A stretch of 8,033 nucleotides of DNA, taken from positions 1 to 8,033 of the forward strand of contig JAISBX010000129.1 in assembly GCA_031265965.1 (NCBI GenBank), written 5' to 3'. This document shows positions 1-6,876 of this stretch, piece by piece. Below the pieces are notes generated by a model. It saw nothing but the letters and a program-made list of their open reading frames with translations, searched no databases and was not told the DNA's origin. This stretch comes from Oscillospiraceae bacterium. Lineage in GTDB: Bacteria > Bacillota_A > Clostridia > Oscillospirales > Oscillospiraceae. How positions within the stretch are numbered: the first letter of the stretch is position 1; the number at the start of each line of letters is the position of its first letter. The translations under genes and the position numbers were made by a program.

Positions 1-336
1 GTGGTAGGCTGGCTGGTATGTGTAAAGGGAGTATACCACGGCCAGTCCTTTACGCTGAAAGCGGGGCAGAATTTTGTCGGCAGGGACGAGCGAACCGACG
101 TGCCGCTGACGCTTGACGAGCGCGTCTCGCGCGGGAAACACGCGATAATAATGTTCGAGCCCAAGGGCAGGACATTTTATGTTATGGCGGGAGACACCAA
201 CGGACTGACTTACTTAAACGACGAACTCGTGCTGACCCCGGCGAAGCTTGCCGCGTATTCAAAGATAGGCGTCGGCGGCAGCGAATTCCTGTTTGTCCCG
301 TTCTGCGGGACGGAATTCTCCTGGGAGGGCCGATAG
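1..336 (+). CDS. FHA-domain protein (5' end possibly cut by window)
   Basis: A forkhead-associated domain, which binds phosphothreonine peptides, fills nearly all of the 111 visible residues. Seen in the sequence: the first-strand region with GQSFTL (14-19), the conserved G27-R28, S43 and H47 in VSRGKH, and T66-N67-G68 followed by Y71-L72-N73, the FHA NG-x-x-x-N pattern. The end, FVPFCGTEFSW (98-108), is a tail I associate with FHA proteins encoded near kinases and phosphatases in Firmicutes (from memory, not checked). There is no signal peptide or membrane segment, so it should act in the cytoplasm. The frame is open from base 1, where GTG happens to be the first codon. No upstream sequence is visible, so this may be the true start or the tail of a longer protein. 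The stop lies 2 nt before the next start, a kinase gene, so co-translation is likely. By inference it reads out phosphorylation by the downstream kinases. Confidence 0.85.
   Translation: MVGWLVCVKGVYHGQSFTLKAGQNFVGRDERTDVPLTLDERVSRGKHAIIMFEPKGRTFYVMAGDTNGLTYLNDELVLTPAKLAAYSKIGVGGSEFLFVPFCGTEFSWEGR
323..329 (+). promoter_or_regulatory. Shine-Dalgarno site for the first kinase gene
   Basis: GGGAGGG lies inside the last codons of the FHA gene, with a 9-nt spacer to the GTG at 339. This supports GTG-339 as the start. The zinc-ribbon cysteines begin only five codons later, so a later start would destroy that domain. Confidence 0.65.
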
Positions 337-338
337 CT

Positions 339-2222
339 GTGGAAGTCATTCGCTGCGACAACTGCTTTGAGGAGTATTCGGACGAGTACGACGTGTGCCC
401 GCACTGCGGGTATGTGCCCGGGGAAGCGTCGAAAGAGGTGTTCCAGCTGTTTCCGGGGACTGTGCTCAACGAGCGGTACATCACAGGGCAGGTCCTCGGC
501 TTTGGAGGCTTCGGCATAACGTACAAGGCGTATGACAGGAAGCTGAAATCAGTCGTCGCCATAAAGGAATACTATCCCAGCGGCATTGTCAACCGCGCGC
601 CGGGCACAAAGCACGTCATCCTCATTACGCAAAACCGCGTCAGAGAGTACAATCATGGGCTGACGCGTTTTCTCGACGAGGCGAGAAATATGGCGCGGTT
701 CGGCTCGCATCCCAGCATAATCAACATATATGAATATTTCGAGGAGAACAACACCGCGTACCTCGTCATGGAGTTCCTCGACGGCACGACGCTGGACGAG
801 TATCTAAATGAGAATTCTCTGGACGTGGACTCCGCCATAGAACTCGTGGCGCCGGTTTGCGCCGCGCTCAAATCTGTCCACGCGCAGGGGATCATCCATC
901 GCGACGTGAGCCCCGACAACATATTTCTGTGTACGAACGGGGCGGTCAAGCTGATCGACTTCGGCGCCGCGCGCTTCGCCGCGAACGAGGATAGGCTGCT
1001 GACGATTATTTTGAAGCCCGGCTTCGCGCCTCCGGAGCAGTATGAGCGGGTAAATATCCAAGGCGCGTGGACGGATATCTACGCTCTGGGCGCGACGCTC
1101 TACTATATGCTGACAGGGCTTAAGCCCGAGGAGTCCACGAACAGAAAGATACAAGATGACCTGCCTCCCCCGCACGTCGTAAACTCAGCCGTACCGGAAA
1201 ATGTCAGCAATACCATAATGAAAGCTATGGCCGTTGACAGGCATATGCGCTTTTCCATGGTCGAGGAATTTGAAAAAGGGCTGAGCGGGTCAAAGAAGAT
1301 CATAACGCTGGCGAAGGAGAAAAAGCGGCGCAACAGGCGGCGTTTCGTCGGCATATTCGCGGCGCTGCTCGCCGTCGCTGTAGGCGGGACGGCCTTTGCC
1401 TACAGCTTCAACAGACAGCGCGAGGAGGAGACGCTGCCGGACGCCGCGATAGAGCTGTGGTACCCGAGCTCCGGCGACGCGCGCGTGGACGAATCCAAAG
1501 CCGCCGCGCTCCAAGGCATTATCGGGACGTTTAGGGAGAGCTTCCCGAACGTCGAGATCACTGCGGCGAGCTTTCCGGAGGCGGAGTACGCGCGCGCCGT
1601 GCGTGACGCGCTGGCGGTCGGAAGCCCCATTGTGTTTGAATCTACTAATTTGAGTGATGAGCTGCTCTCGCGCGCTTTGGAGCTCGACGGGGCGATTGGG
1701 GAGACGGAGAGGGCGGATTGCTGGTTCCTCGGCGGGTATGACCGCTATTTCCCGTCGCGCCGCCGGCTTCCGCTGGGCTTTGTTGCGCCCGTAGTGTACG
1801 TGAACACGACGCTTATATCGACGGACAGCGCCGGAGCAAGCGACTTATCGGGCGTCGGGCCGGACAGGGGCGTCTTTCTCGCGGGGGATGCGGAATCGTA
1901 TCTCGGGGACACGGGCGATTTTTTTGACGTTCAGGCGGAGCTGCCCGCCCGTTACAGGCTCCTGTATCTGGACAAAAAAGGCGTGGTGGCGCGGTTCACC
2001 GATATGTGGAGCGCGGCCCCGAGCGGCAACGACGAGCGCAAGTGCGCCCTGCGGCTGCTGGAATATATGCTGAGCGATAACGCGCAGGACTATCTGCATC
2101 TCCGCCGGCAGAGCGGCGCGCTGCCTGTCAACAAGCGCGCGCTTGCCGCTTACTGCGAGGTCTACACCGATTTTGACGGGTTCTTTGACAATATAGGCGA
2201 CTATACGTTTCAAGCAAAATAA
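339..2222 (+). CDS. Transmembrane Hanks-type kinase with zinc ribbon and extracellular solute-binding-like domain
   Basis: A 627-residue membrane receptor kinase. Domains in order: a zinc ribbon with C6, C9, C20 and C23; a protein kinase domain at about 47-313; a basic juxtamembrane stretch (KKRRNRRR, 328-335); one membrane helix (about 336-356); and an outer domain at about 369-627. Kinase motifs seen: glycine loop GFGGFG (54-59), K76 in AIKEYYP, probable helix-C E114, HRDVSPDN (187-194), DFG (207-209), PPEQY (231-235) and DIYALG (246-251). Key ATP and metal residues are present, but the usual catalytic-loop Lys is S191 and the P+1 loop reads KPGFAPPEQY, with no GT. The outer domain resembles an ABC solute-binding protein: IELWYPSSG (371-379), FRESFPNVEI (398-407), PLGFVAPVVYVNTTL (478-492), and near the end RLLEYMLSDNAQDYL plus GALPVNKRAL, matching the family's C-terminal helix and LPxNK motif. 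At about 260 residues it is shorter than the usual family length of near 400. It starts at GTG-339 with a good ribosome site, 2 nt after the FHA gene. By inference it senses a ligand or a partner binding protein. The kinase call is firm; the solute-binding assignment rests on motif resemblance only. Confidence 0.88.
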   Translation: MEVIRCDNCFEEYSDEYDVCPHCGYVPGEASKEVFQLFPGTVLNERYITGQVLGFGGFGITYKAYDRKLKSVVAIKEYYPSGIVNRAPGTKHVILITQNRVREYNHGLTRFLDEARNMARFGSHPSIINIYEYFEENNTAYLVMEFLDGTTLDEYLNENSLDVDSAIELVAPVCAALKSVHAQGIIHRDVSPDNIFLCTNGAVKLIDFGAARFAANEDRLLTIILKPGFAPPEQYERVNIQGAWTDIYALGATLYYMLTGLKPEESTNRKIQDDLPPPHVVNSAVPENVSNTIMKAMAVDRHMRFSMVEEFEKGLSGSKKIITLAKEKKRRNRRRFVGIFAALLAVAVGGTAFAYSFNRQREEETLPDAAIELWYPSSGDARVDESKAAALQGIIGTFRESFPNVEITAASFPEAEYARAVRDALAVGSPIVFESTNLSDELLSRALELDGAIGETERADCWFLGGYDRYFPSRRRLPLGFVAPVVYVNTTLISTDSAGASDLSGVGPDRGVFLAGDAESYLGDTGDFFDVQAELPARYRLLYLDKKGVVARFTDMWSAAPSGNDERKCALRLLEYMLSDNAQDYLHLRRQSGALPVNKRALAAYCEVYTDFDGFFDNIGDYTFQAK

Positions 2223-2230
2223 CCGGATAG

Positions 2231-2236
2231 AAGGGG
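2231..2236 (+). promoter_or_regulatory. Probable ribosome-binding site of the PASTA kinase gene
   Basis: AAGGGG lies in the 16-nt gap after the first kinase gene. It is only 2 nt from the GTG at 2239, which is too close for a normal Shine-Dalgarno, but 11 nt from the in-frame ATG at 2248. This favours ATG-2248, giving a protein three residues shorter that begins MKFCMGC. The choice does not affect any domain. Confidence 0.4.
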
Positions 2237-2238
2237 CT

Positions 2239-5200
2239 GTGAACGCGATGAAGTTTTGTATGGGGTGCATGGAGCAATATGAGGAGGGCTTGAACGTCTG
2301 CCCGTATTGCGGGTACGCCGAGGGCACGCCGGCGGGAGAGGCGCTGCATATGTCGCCGGGAGAGATATTACAGGAGCGATACATTGTCGGGAGGGTGCTC
2401 GGCTTCGGAGGTTTCGGCGTGACGTACATAGGCTGGGACGCGCAGCTTGAGCGCAAGATCGCGATAAAAGAATATCTGCCGAGCGAGTTTTCGACGCGCA
2501 TGGCGGGGCAGACGCAGGTCATGGTGTTCACCGACAGCAAAAAGCAGGAGCAGTACCGGAGCGGAATGCTGAAATTCATCGACGAGGCGCAGCGGCTCGC
2601 GAAATTTCAAAACGAGGACGGCATCGTAAAGATATTTGATAGCTTTGAGGCCAACAACACCGCCTACATAATAATGGAATTCCTCGACGGCGAGACGCTT
2701 GCCGATATGCTGGGCCGAGAGGGCGTAATACCCGCGGAGCGGGCTTTTTCAATGCTTGCTCCCGTCATCACCTCGCTGCGCGCCATACACGAGCAGGACG
2801 TCATCCACCGCGACATCGCGCCGGACAATATTTTTCTGACGCGGGACGGAAAGGTGAAGGTCATAGATTTCGGGGCGGCCAGATTTGCGACTACCGCCCA
2901 CAGCAGGAGCCTCACCGTCATCATAAAGCCGGGCTATTCGCCGGAGGAGCAGTACCGCAGCCGGGGCGACCAGGGAAAGCACACGGACGTATACGCGGTC
3001 GGGGCTGTGCTCTACAGAATGATAACGGGTTCCGCGCCGCCGGATGCGCTTGAGCGGCGGGCGGAGTTCGAGAGCAGGAAAAAGGACATACTTAAACCGC
3101 CGTCGCGCTTCAAGGCGGAGCTGACGGTAAATCAGGAGACTGTAATACTCAACGCGCTCAACGTCCGGATAGAGGACAGGACGCCAGATATGACGGCGCT
3201 GCTTGAGGAGATGGCGAGCGAGGCGCCTGTCGCGCGCCGCCGGGGCAGGATAGCGAAGATCGACGTACATAGGTGGCCGCTTTGGGCAAAGATACTCGCG
3301 CCCGCGGGCATTGCTGCCGTCGCGACGCTGAGTACGCTGTTCGCGCTCGGGATAATCGGCTTTGAGTCGTTTTTGCAGACGTCCATCAAGATACCGGAGG
3401 GTATGTCGCGCGTGCCGTCCGTTGTAAACAGCGAGCTCGGCGCGGCGGAGGAGAGGCTAGTCGCGTCGTCGTTGGTGTATACGATAACCGACAAGCAGTT
3501 TTCGACGCTCATACCCGCCGATTTCATACTTACGCAGGATTTGAGCGCCGGTTCCGTTGTGCCTGTAAACAGTCTCGTTCAGGTCACGATGAGCGGCGGA
3601 GCGGAGACGAAAATAGTCCCAAAGGTCGAGGGGCAGGACGCCGGGGAGATAACGGAGGAGCTCCGGGAACTCGGGTACGCGGTGAAGACGGTGTACGAGT
3701 ACAGTGCCGTCATCCCGGAGGGGGGCATAATCCGGCAAGACGTACCCGCGAACAGCGAGCTCGCCGTCGGGGAGACTATCACGCTCATTGTCTCAATGGG
3801 GCGGGATCCTTCCGTCGCGGCGGAGCGCGCGGAGGCGGAGATACCGGAATTCGCGGGGCTCGACTATGACGATGCGCTGCTTTTGGCGGCGGACACGGGC
3901 TTTATAATAGCCGTCGCCTCGCGCGAATACAACTCTTCGGTTCCGGAGGGCGGCGTTATCTCGCAGTCGCCGGCGCCGGGGGCGGACGCCATGACGGGCG
4001 ACGAGATAAGGCTCGTTGTCTCGCTCGGCGCGCCGCAGGCGAGGGTGCCGGACGTGCAGTACAAAAAGCTCGCCGATGCCGTAGCGATGCTTGAGGCCGC
4101 GGGCCTCTCGTCGAGCGTCACGTATCAGGAGAGCGATACTGTCGCAAAGGGTTCGGTAATATCGCAAGACCCGCCGGCGAAGAGCGTAGTAGAGCCGGGC
4201 GACGCCGTGTATCTTGTCGTTAGCGCCGGCCGCGAGATCAAGGTGCCCGGCGTAACGGGCATATCGGAGGCCGACGCGCGGACCGCGCTCGGCGGCGCGG
4301 GGCTGTCCGTCGCCGTCCAGTACGAGAAGAGCGACTCAATAGCGGAGGGGAACGTCATCCGGCAGTCCCCGGCGTCCGGCGCTACGGCGTCAAAGGGCGA
4401 CGCCGTGACGATAACCGTCAGCAGCGGCAAAGACCTTTCCGAGGTTCCCGAGGTGACGGGGCAGAAAAAGGCGGACGCGCAGAGCGCGCTTGAGTCCGCC
4501 GGCTTCAAGGTGACGGTAAACGAGGTCAGCCACGAGACGGTGGAGAGCGGCGCCGTAATCTCGCAGTCCCCGGCGGGCGGCACGATGCAGCAAAAGGGCT
4601 CGCGCGTCGTACTGACGGTGAGCACGGGGCCGGAGCCCGTCATTATTCCGGATGTTACGGGTATGTCGCAGTCGCTCGCGGAAAAGACGCTGCGCGATTT
4701 GGGATTCAGCGTATCCTCGGAGGCTGATTTCAGTGACAATGTCGACAAGGACAAAATAATTTCGCAGAGCCCGAAGGGTGGGAGCAAGGGGAAAAAGGGC
4801 GACGCCGTCACGCTCACGGTGAGTCTCGGCGTCAAGACGGACAATCTGCCGGATGTGTCGGGGCTCAGCTTATCCGCCGCTCAGAGCGCGCTGCAGGCGC
4901 TCGGCGTGACGGTGAACACTTCTGAGGAGTATGACGACAACATTCCGGAGGGCAGCGTAATTTCCCAGAGCCCGCAGCAGGGGACAATTGTGAAAAAGGG
5001 CGACACCGTGACGCTGAAAATAAGCCGCGGGCCAAAGCCCGTGAGTATGCCGAGTGTCACGGGCAAGAGCGAGAGCGATGCCCGCGCCGCTCTCGACGCG
5101 ATAAAGCTCAACGTCAGCGTAAAGCGGGAGTACAGCGAAACAGTCGCGAAAGACACGGTAATTTCACAGAGCCCGCAGAGCGGCGCACAGGTGCGCAAGG

Positions 5201-6876
5201 GCGACGCGGCGACGATAACGGTAAGCGACGGCAGGGAGCCCATAAGCATACCCGACCTGACGAATCAACCCGTTTCCACCGCCCGCCCGCAATTGGAGGG
5301 CTTAGGCTTCAAGGTGGACACTTCAACACCGGAGTACAGCCCGACAGTCCCCAAGGACAGCGTAATTTCGCAAGACCCCCGCACCGGCACGGGCTACAAG
5401 AACGACGTAATATCGCTGAAAATAAGCCTCGGCAAAGAGCCTGTCACGGTGCAGGCCGTCACAGGAGACGCCGCCTCCGCCAAAGCAACTCTGGAGGCGC
5501 AAGGACTGATAGTGAAGACCGTGGAGGAGTACAACGAGACTATAGCCACAGGTTCCGTAATATCCCAGAGCCCACAAGGCAACACGCAGGCATCCAAGGG
5601 CGACACCGTAACGCTAACAGTAAGCCTAGGCAAGCAGCCGCGCACCCTGCCGAGCTACCTCAACGCCCAGTGGACCACCGCCGCCGAAAGCGCCCTCACC
5701 GCATGGGGGGTGAAGGTGAATAAGACAGAAGTTTTCAACGAGGATATCGACAGCGGCTCCGTTGTCAGACAAACCCCGTCGGCAAGCGCAATTGTATACA
5801 GCGGCGACACAGTAACCATTGAAGTCAGCAAAGGCCGGGAGCCCACGGTTCTCGTAAACTATAAAGATCAATCCTTCAACACCGTAAGGAACACGCTTGT
5901 TGGACGCGGCATAATCGTCACTGAGACATATGAATTCCACGACACAGTAAGCAACGGTTCAATCATTTCACATACTCCCGCGCAAGGAACACTGTACAGA
6001 GGCGATTCCATAAGCTTCGTGGTCAGCAAAGGCCCGGATATGGTAACTGTCCCGAACGTGGTGAATCTCTCGATGGCAGACGCAAAGCAGAAATTAGAGG
6101 GTCCAGAGTTTAATTTTACTGTATCAATGACTTCCGAATGGACCTCAGGCACAACACGAGGGAACGTAATAAGGCACACCACCGGCAGCCTCAAAAGAGG
6201 CTCTACCGTTGAATTAGTAATAAGCAACGGCCCCGACTGGTCCGCATGGCAAGACACGCAGCCCACCGGAGACATTGAAACCCAAACGCGAACTGTGTAC
6301 CGTTACCGTTTTAAGAAAAAGGAGACAAGAACCAGCACTAGTTCAAATCTCACTCTCTCGGGTTGGAACCTAGAGTCAAAGACGGACTCGTGGCCTAACG
6401 AGTGGAAGAATAACGGCACAACCGCTGTCACTGCTACTACAGATCGCCAAGTGAACCCTATATGGCATGATGCGGTGTATTGGTGGCGTTATAACCGTTG
6501 GGTGTATTGGGAAAATGGAAAACAATACTCTGCCCAAAATTCCAGCTATGGCGGTACTCCACAAGAGATTTATGTTGATAATCAGTTGTACAATTACAAA
6601 AGAGGAGAAACCCATAAAAATAGTGATCGATTTGGTGATTATGAGGGTCCTGGCCCCAGTTCTCTGAGTGCTTGGTGGTGGAATGAGACACGAGTGGAAA
6701 AACAGGCGGGTTACAACACATATGAGTATAGAGATAAGATATATACATATGTATTCTGGCAATGGGATGTCTGGGCAATAAACGGGTGGGTTGATTTTGA
6801 GGTCACTAAGACGAATGAACGCGATGTGGAGACAAAGACACAGTATTGTTATCGCGGGAAATCGGTGATACCATGA
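2239..6876 (+). CDS. Giant PASTA-repeat Hanks-type kinase with zinc ribbon, 14 PASTA repeats and aromatic C-terminal domain
   Basis: A 1545-residue transmembrane kinase (numbered from GTG-2239; ATG-2248 is equally possible). It has a zinc ribbon (C7, C10, C21, C24); a kinase domain at about 48-322 with GFGGFG (55-60), K77, probable helix-C E116, HRDIAPDN (190-197), DFG (210-212) and SPEEQY (234-239); an arginine-rich stretch (333-337); a membrane helix (about 350-373); then 14 PASTA repeats (about 391-1333) and a Trp/Tyr-rich tail (1334-1545). PASTA domains bind peptidoglycan fragments or lipid II in PrkC/PknB/StkP kinases, which control growth, division and spore germination. Those usually have three to five repeats, so this ectodomain is exceptionally long. 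Its core is clearly paralogous to the preceding kinase and shares the missing catalytic-loop Lys (A194) and KPG P+1 loop. The tail has W..W and YRYR motifs at both ends and lies in much more AT-rich DNA. The gene follows the first kinase by 16 nt and overlaps the SLH gene by ATGA. I give no prkC symbol because the zinc ribbon and tail suggest a distinct subfamily. Confidence 0.92.
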   Translation: MNAMKFCMGCMEQYEEGLNVCPYCGYAEGTPAGEALHMSPGEILQERYIVGRVLGFGGFGVTYIGWDAQLERKIAIKEYLPSEFSTRMAGQTQVMVFTDSKKQEQYRSGMLKFIDEAQRLAKFQNEDGIVKIFDSFEANNTAYIIMEFLDGETLADMLGREGVIPAERAFSMLAPVITSLRAIHEQDVIHRDIAPDNIFLTRDGKVKVIDFGAARFATTAHSRSLTVIIKPGYSPEEQYRSRGDQGKHTDVYAVGAVLYRMITGSAPPDALERRAEFESRKKDILKPPSRFKAELTVNQETVILNALNVRIEDRTPDMTALLEEMASEAPVARRRGRIAKIDVHRWPLWAKILAPAGIAAVATLSTLFALGIIGFESFLQTSIKIPEGMSRVPSVVNSELGAAEERLVASSLVYTITDKQFSTLIPADFILTQDLSAGSVVPVNSLVQVTMSGGAETKIVPKVEGQDAGEITEELRELGYAVKTVYEYSAVIPEGGIIRQDVPANSELAVGETITLIVSMGRDPSVAAERAEAEIPEFAGLDYDDALLLAADTGFIIAVASREYNSSVPEGGVISQSPAPGADAMTGDEIRLVVSLGAPQARVPDVQYKKLADAVAMLEAAGLSSSVTYQESDTVAKGSVISQDPPAKSVVEPGDAVYLVVSAGREIKVPGVTGISEADARTALGGAGLSVAVQYEKSDSIAEGNVIRQSPASGATASKGDAVTITVSSGKDLSEVPEVTGQKKADAQSALESAGFKVTVNEVSHETVESGAVISQSPAGGTMQQKGSRVVLTVSTGPEPVIIPDVTGMSQSLAEKTLRDLGFSVSSEADFSDNVDKDKIISQSPKGGSKGKKGDAVTLTVSLGVKTDNLPDVSGLSLSAAQSALQALGVTVNTSEEYDDNIPEGSVISQSPQQGTIVKKGDTVTLKISRGPKPVSMPSVTGKSESDARAALDAIKLNVSVKREYSETVAKDTVISQSPQSGAQVRKGDAATITVSDGREPISIPDLTNQPVSTARPQLEGLGFKVDTSTPEYSPTVPKDSVISQDPRTGTGYKNDVISLKISLGKEPVTVQAVTGDAASAKATLEAQGLIVKTVEEYNETIATGSVISQSPQGNTQASKGDTVTLTVSLGKQPRTLPSYLNAQWTTAAESALTAWGVKVNKTEVFNEDIDSGSVVRQTPSASAIVYSGDTVTIEVSKGREPTVLVNYKDQSFNTVRNTLVGRGIIVTETYEFHDTVSNGSIISHTPAQGTLYRGDSISFVVSKGPDMVTVPNVVNLSMADAKQKLEGPEFNFTVSMTSEWTSGTTRGNVIRHTTGSLKRGSTVELVISNGPDWSAWQDTQPTGDIETQTRTVYRYRFKKKETRTSTSSNLTLSGWNLESKTDSWPNEWKNNGTTAVTATTDRQVNPIWHDAVYWWRYNRWVYWENGKQYSAQNSSYGGTPQEIYVDNQLYNYKRGETHKNSDRFGDYEGPGPSSLSAWWWNETRVEKQAGYNTYEYRDKIYTYVFWQWDVWAINGWVDFEVTKTNERDVETKTQYCYRGKSVIP
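3409..6237 (+). repeat. Tandem array of 14 PASTA-coding repeats, period about 201 nt
   Basis: The repeats begin near 3409, 3613, 3838, 4042, 4240, 4441, 4642, 4843, 5044, 5245, 5446, 5644, 5848 and 6046. Each encodes 65-68 residues with the pattern xPxVTG, an A/L-rich helix, a Y.E/V.KG segment, VISQSPxxG, KGDxVTLTVSxG. Repeats 5 to 10 are the most regular, with a constant 201-nt spacing from 4240 to 5446. A longer linker precedes repeat 3 (about 3805-3837). Repeats 1 and 12-14 are the most diverged: repeats 11 and 13 lose the leading Pro (TVQAV, VLVNY), and repeat 14 loses the Q-x-P motif (IRHTTG). The copies are diverged in nucleotide sequence, so this is an old amplification rather than a fresh one. 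Confidence 0.9.
6238..6873 (+). other. AT-rich segment encoding the aromatic W..W/YxYR C-terminal domain of the PASTA kinase
   Basis: This segment encodes the last 212 residues of the kinase. It opens with WSAW, then IETQTRTVYRYR, and closes with WAINGW, then VETKTQYCYR, so the same motif brackets both ends. Between them are WWRYNRWVYW, SAWWWNETR and VFWQWDVW. W..W followed by alternating basic and aromatic residues recalls thrombospondin type-1 layered repeats, but the disulfide cysteines are absent; only one Cys is visible. I recall similar YRYR repeats at the ends of clostridial surface proteins. GC by hand count of single 60-base lines is 25/60 at 6481-6540 and 20/60 at 6721-6780, against 47/60 at 4261-4320. 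Function unknown; a glycan- or wall-binding role is inference. Confidence 0.6.

Noticed and set aside
2223..2238. Possible promoter or terminator between the two kinase genes
   Set aside because: The gap is only 16 nt, holds a ribosome-binding purine run, and shows no hairpin or T-tract.
1845..2579. Minus-strand open frame of 244 codons across the junction of the two kinase genes
   Set aside because: It overlaps clear kinase and zinc-ribbon coding on the plus strand and has no family resemblance.
897..2829. Reading both kinases as inactive pseudokinases because the catalytic-loop Lys is missing
   Set aside because: ATP-binding Lys, HRD Asp, catalytic-loop Asn and DFG are all intact in both, and tyrosine kinases work without that Lys, so loss of activity is not supported.
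4125..4844. Minus-strand open frame of 239 codons across the PASTA array
   Set aside because: It mirrors the repeat periodicity of the PASTA-coding strand and shows no independent domain; it is a consequence of GC-rich repeats.
3409..6237. Regularly spaced repeats considered as a CRISPR-like or satellite array
   Set aside because: The unit is about 201 nt, stays in frame, and encodes a known protein domain; no short identical repeats with unique spacers are seen.
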